A stretch of 64,000 nt of DNA from Sinorhizobium fredii USDA 205 (GTDB taxonomy: Bacteria; Pseudomonadota; Alphaproteobacteria; Rhizobiales; Rhizobiaceae): positions 1-64,000 of the forward strand of contig NZ_AUTC01000024.1 in assembly GCF_001461695.1 (NCBI RefSeq), in the 5' to 3' direction. A program made the position numbers and the translations under genes. The notes below the pieces were generated by a model. That model was not told the DNA's origin. It made no database searches and saw only the letters and a list, made by a program, of their open reading frames with translations. Of the stretch, positions 63,274-64,000 are shown piece after piece. The stretch's first letter is position 1. Each line of letters opens with the position of its first letter.

Positions 63274-64000
63274 GTGGAATTTCTGACAGAAAATCGCATC
63301 CCGATCGGCGGCTGGGCTAAAGCGTTCGTCGACTGGCTGACAACGAATTTCGAGCTGTTCTTCGACCAGCTTGCAAATCTGCTCTCGGGCATCATTTCCG
63401 TCCTGCTCTACATCCTCCAGACGCCGCACCCGCTCATCGTCATCGTAATCGTGACCGCCCTTGCGTGGTGGTTCCGCCGTTCCATCGGCATCGCCGCCTT
63501 TACCTGTCTTGGGCTGCTCCTGATCGTCAATCAGGGCTACTGGCAGGAAACCACGGAGACGCTGGCGCTGGTGCTCGCGGCGAGCTTCGTCAGCATGGCC
63601 GTCGGGGTGCCCCTTGGCATCGTGGCTGCGCGGCGTGCCTGGGTTTACTCGATCATGCGGCCGATCCTCGACCTGATGCAGACGATCCCGACCTTCGTCT
63701 ACCTCATTCCGGCGCTGATCCTCTTCGGTCTCGGCATGGTGCCCGGGCTGATCGCCACCGTCATTTTCGCCATTCCCGCGCCGATCCGCCTGACGCGCCT
63801 CGGCATCATCTCGACGCCGCCGTCGCTGGTCGAGGCGGCCGAATCCTTCGGCGCCACGCCATGGCAGGTGCTGCGCAAGGTCGAGATTCCCTTCGCGATG
63901 CCGCAAATCATGGCGGGGCTGACGCAGACGATCATGCTGTCGCTGTCGATGGTGGTCATTGCGGCACTCGTCGGTGCCGACGGCCTCGGCGTGCCTGTCC
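63274..64000 (+). CDS. choW: choline ABC transporter permease ChoW (5' part, runs off the window)
   Basis: The first 242 residues of an inner-membrane permease. GTG at 63274 with AGAGGGATCC upstream; the protein starts MEFLTENRIPIGGWAKAFVD. At least five membrane segments are visible. The cytoplasmic ATPase-contact (EAA) loop is EAAESFGATPWQVLRKVEIP near residue 190. It resembles OpuAB/ProW-type glycine-betaine/choline permeases and follows choX. The ATPase gene (choV) should lie beyond the right edge. Confidence 0.93.
   Translation, partial: MEFLTENRIPIGGWAKAFVDWLTTNFELFFDQLANLLSGIISVLLYILQTPHPLIVIVIVTALAWWFRRSIGIAAFTCLGLLLIVNQGYWQETTETLALVLAASFVSMAVGVPLGIVAARRAWVYSIMRPILDLMQTIPTFVYLIPALILFGLGMVPGLIATVIFAIPAPIRLTRLGIISTPPSLVEAAESFGATPWQVLRKVEIPFAMPQIMAGLTQTIMLSLSMVVIAALVGADGLGVPV

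Noticed and set aside
62149..63906. A minus-strand open frame of 585 codons opposite choX and choW
   Set aside because: choX and choW are certain from motifs; the antisense frame has none.

Overview
The window looks like a stretch of a Sinorhizobium (Ensifer) chromosome, close to S. meliloti or S. medicae. The evidence is its high GC content, the gene order rplY/pth/ychF, leuA, clpP, queF, fused trpE(G), shmR, fhs and choXW, a trp leader peptide reading [14 protein letters not shown], and a ChoX whose choline-binding aromatic residues fall at the same numbers as in the S. meliloti protein. No tRNA, rRNA, CRISPR array or complete insertion sequence was seen. The region is mostly core chromosome, decorated with several families of short palindromic repeats.

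Layout. Positions 1-5.8 kb hold a small XRE regulator, an aldehyde dehydrogenase/DUF779 pair, a GAF-Fis regulator and a BenE-type transporter. At 5.9-10.8 kb the translation genes rplY and pth are separated by a GGDEF/EAL protein and a periplasmic binding protein. Two near-identical 1010-residue RTX proteins lie at 11.3-17.6 kb, divergent from a LysR gene. At 19.3-25.5 kb come housekeeping genes: clpS, ychF, two MaoC-type genes, apt, a DUF1059 gene, and the overlapping operon DUF1285/NUDIX/tRNA nucleotidyltransferase. The MoxR/DUF58/BatA-like operon runs from 25.8 to 32.6 kb and ends in a broken acetyltransferase gene. At 33-39.4 kb are a GNAT, a glutathione-transferase-like reductase, a NUDIX gene between two MITE-like repeats, a metallophosphoesterase, a TPR protein and an ECF sigma/anti-sigma pair.

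At 39.6-49.5 kb are leuA, clpP, hupE, queF, a cation-diffusion exporter, trpE(G) and the haem receptor shmR. Both leuA and trpE(G) are preceded by short leader peptides rich in the end-product amino acid (LLLLGL and WWW). In both cases the -10 box lies 7 nt upstream of the leader ATG, which suggests leaderless leader peptides and attenuation. shmR carries an iron-responsive operator over its promoter.

From 49.7 to 61 kb are an extensin-like protein, a thioesterase-like protein, DUF1993, fhs, and a compact minus-strand cluster: coiled-coil protein, conserved hypothetical, AAA+ ATPase, DUF6638-like protein and membrane-anchored DUF2333. This cluster looks like one uncharacterised molecular machine and is the best candidate here for an undescribed system. 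It is interrupted by a DUF559 nuclease-like gene boxed in by inverted palindrome pairs. The window ends with tdk and the start of the choline ABC transporter operon choXW.

Protein families were recognised by eye from translations; no database search was run. Start codons were chosen from visible ribosome binding sites and family length.
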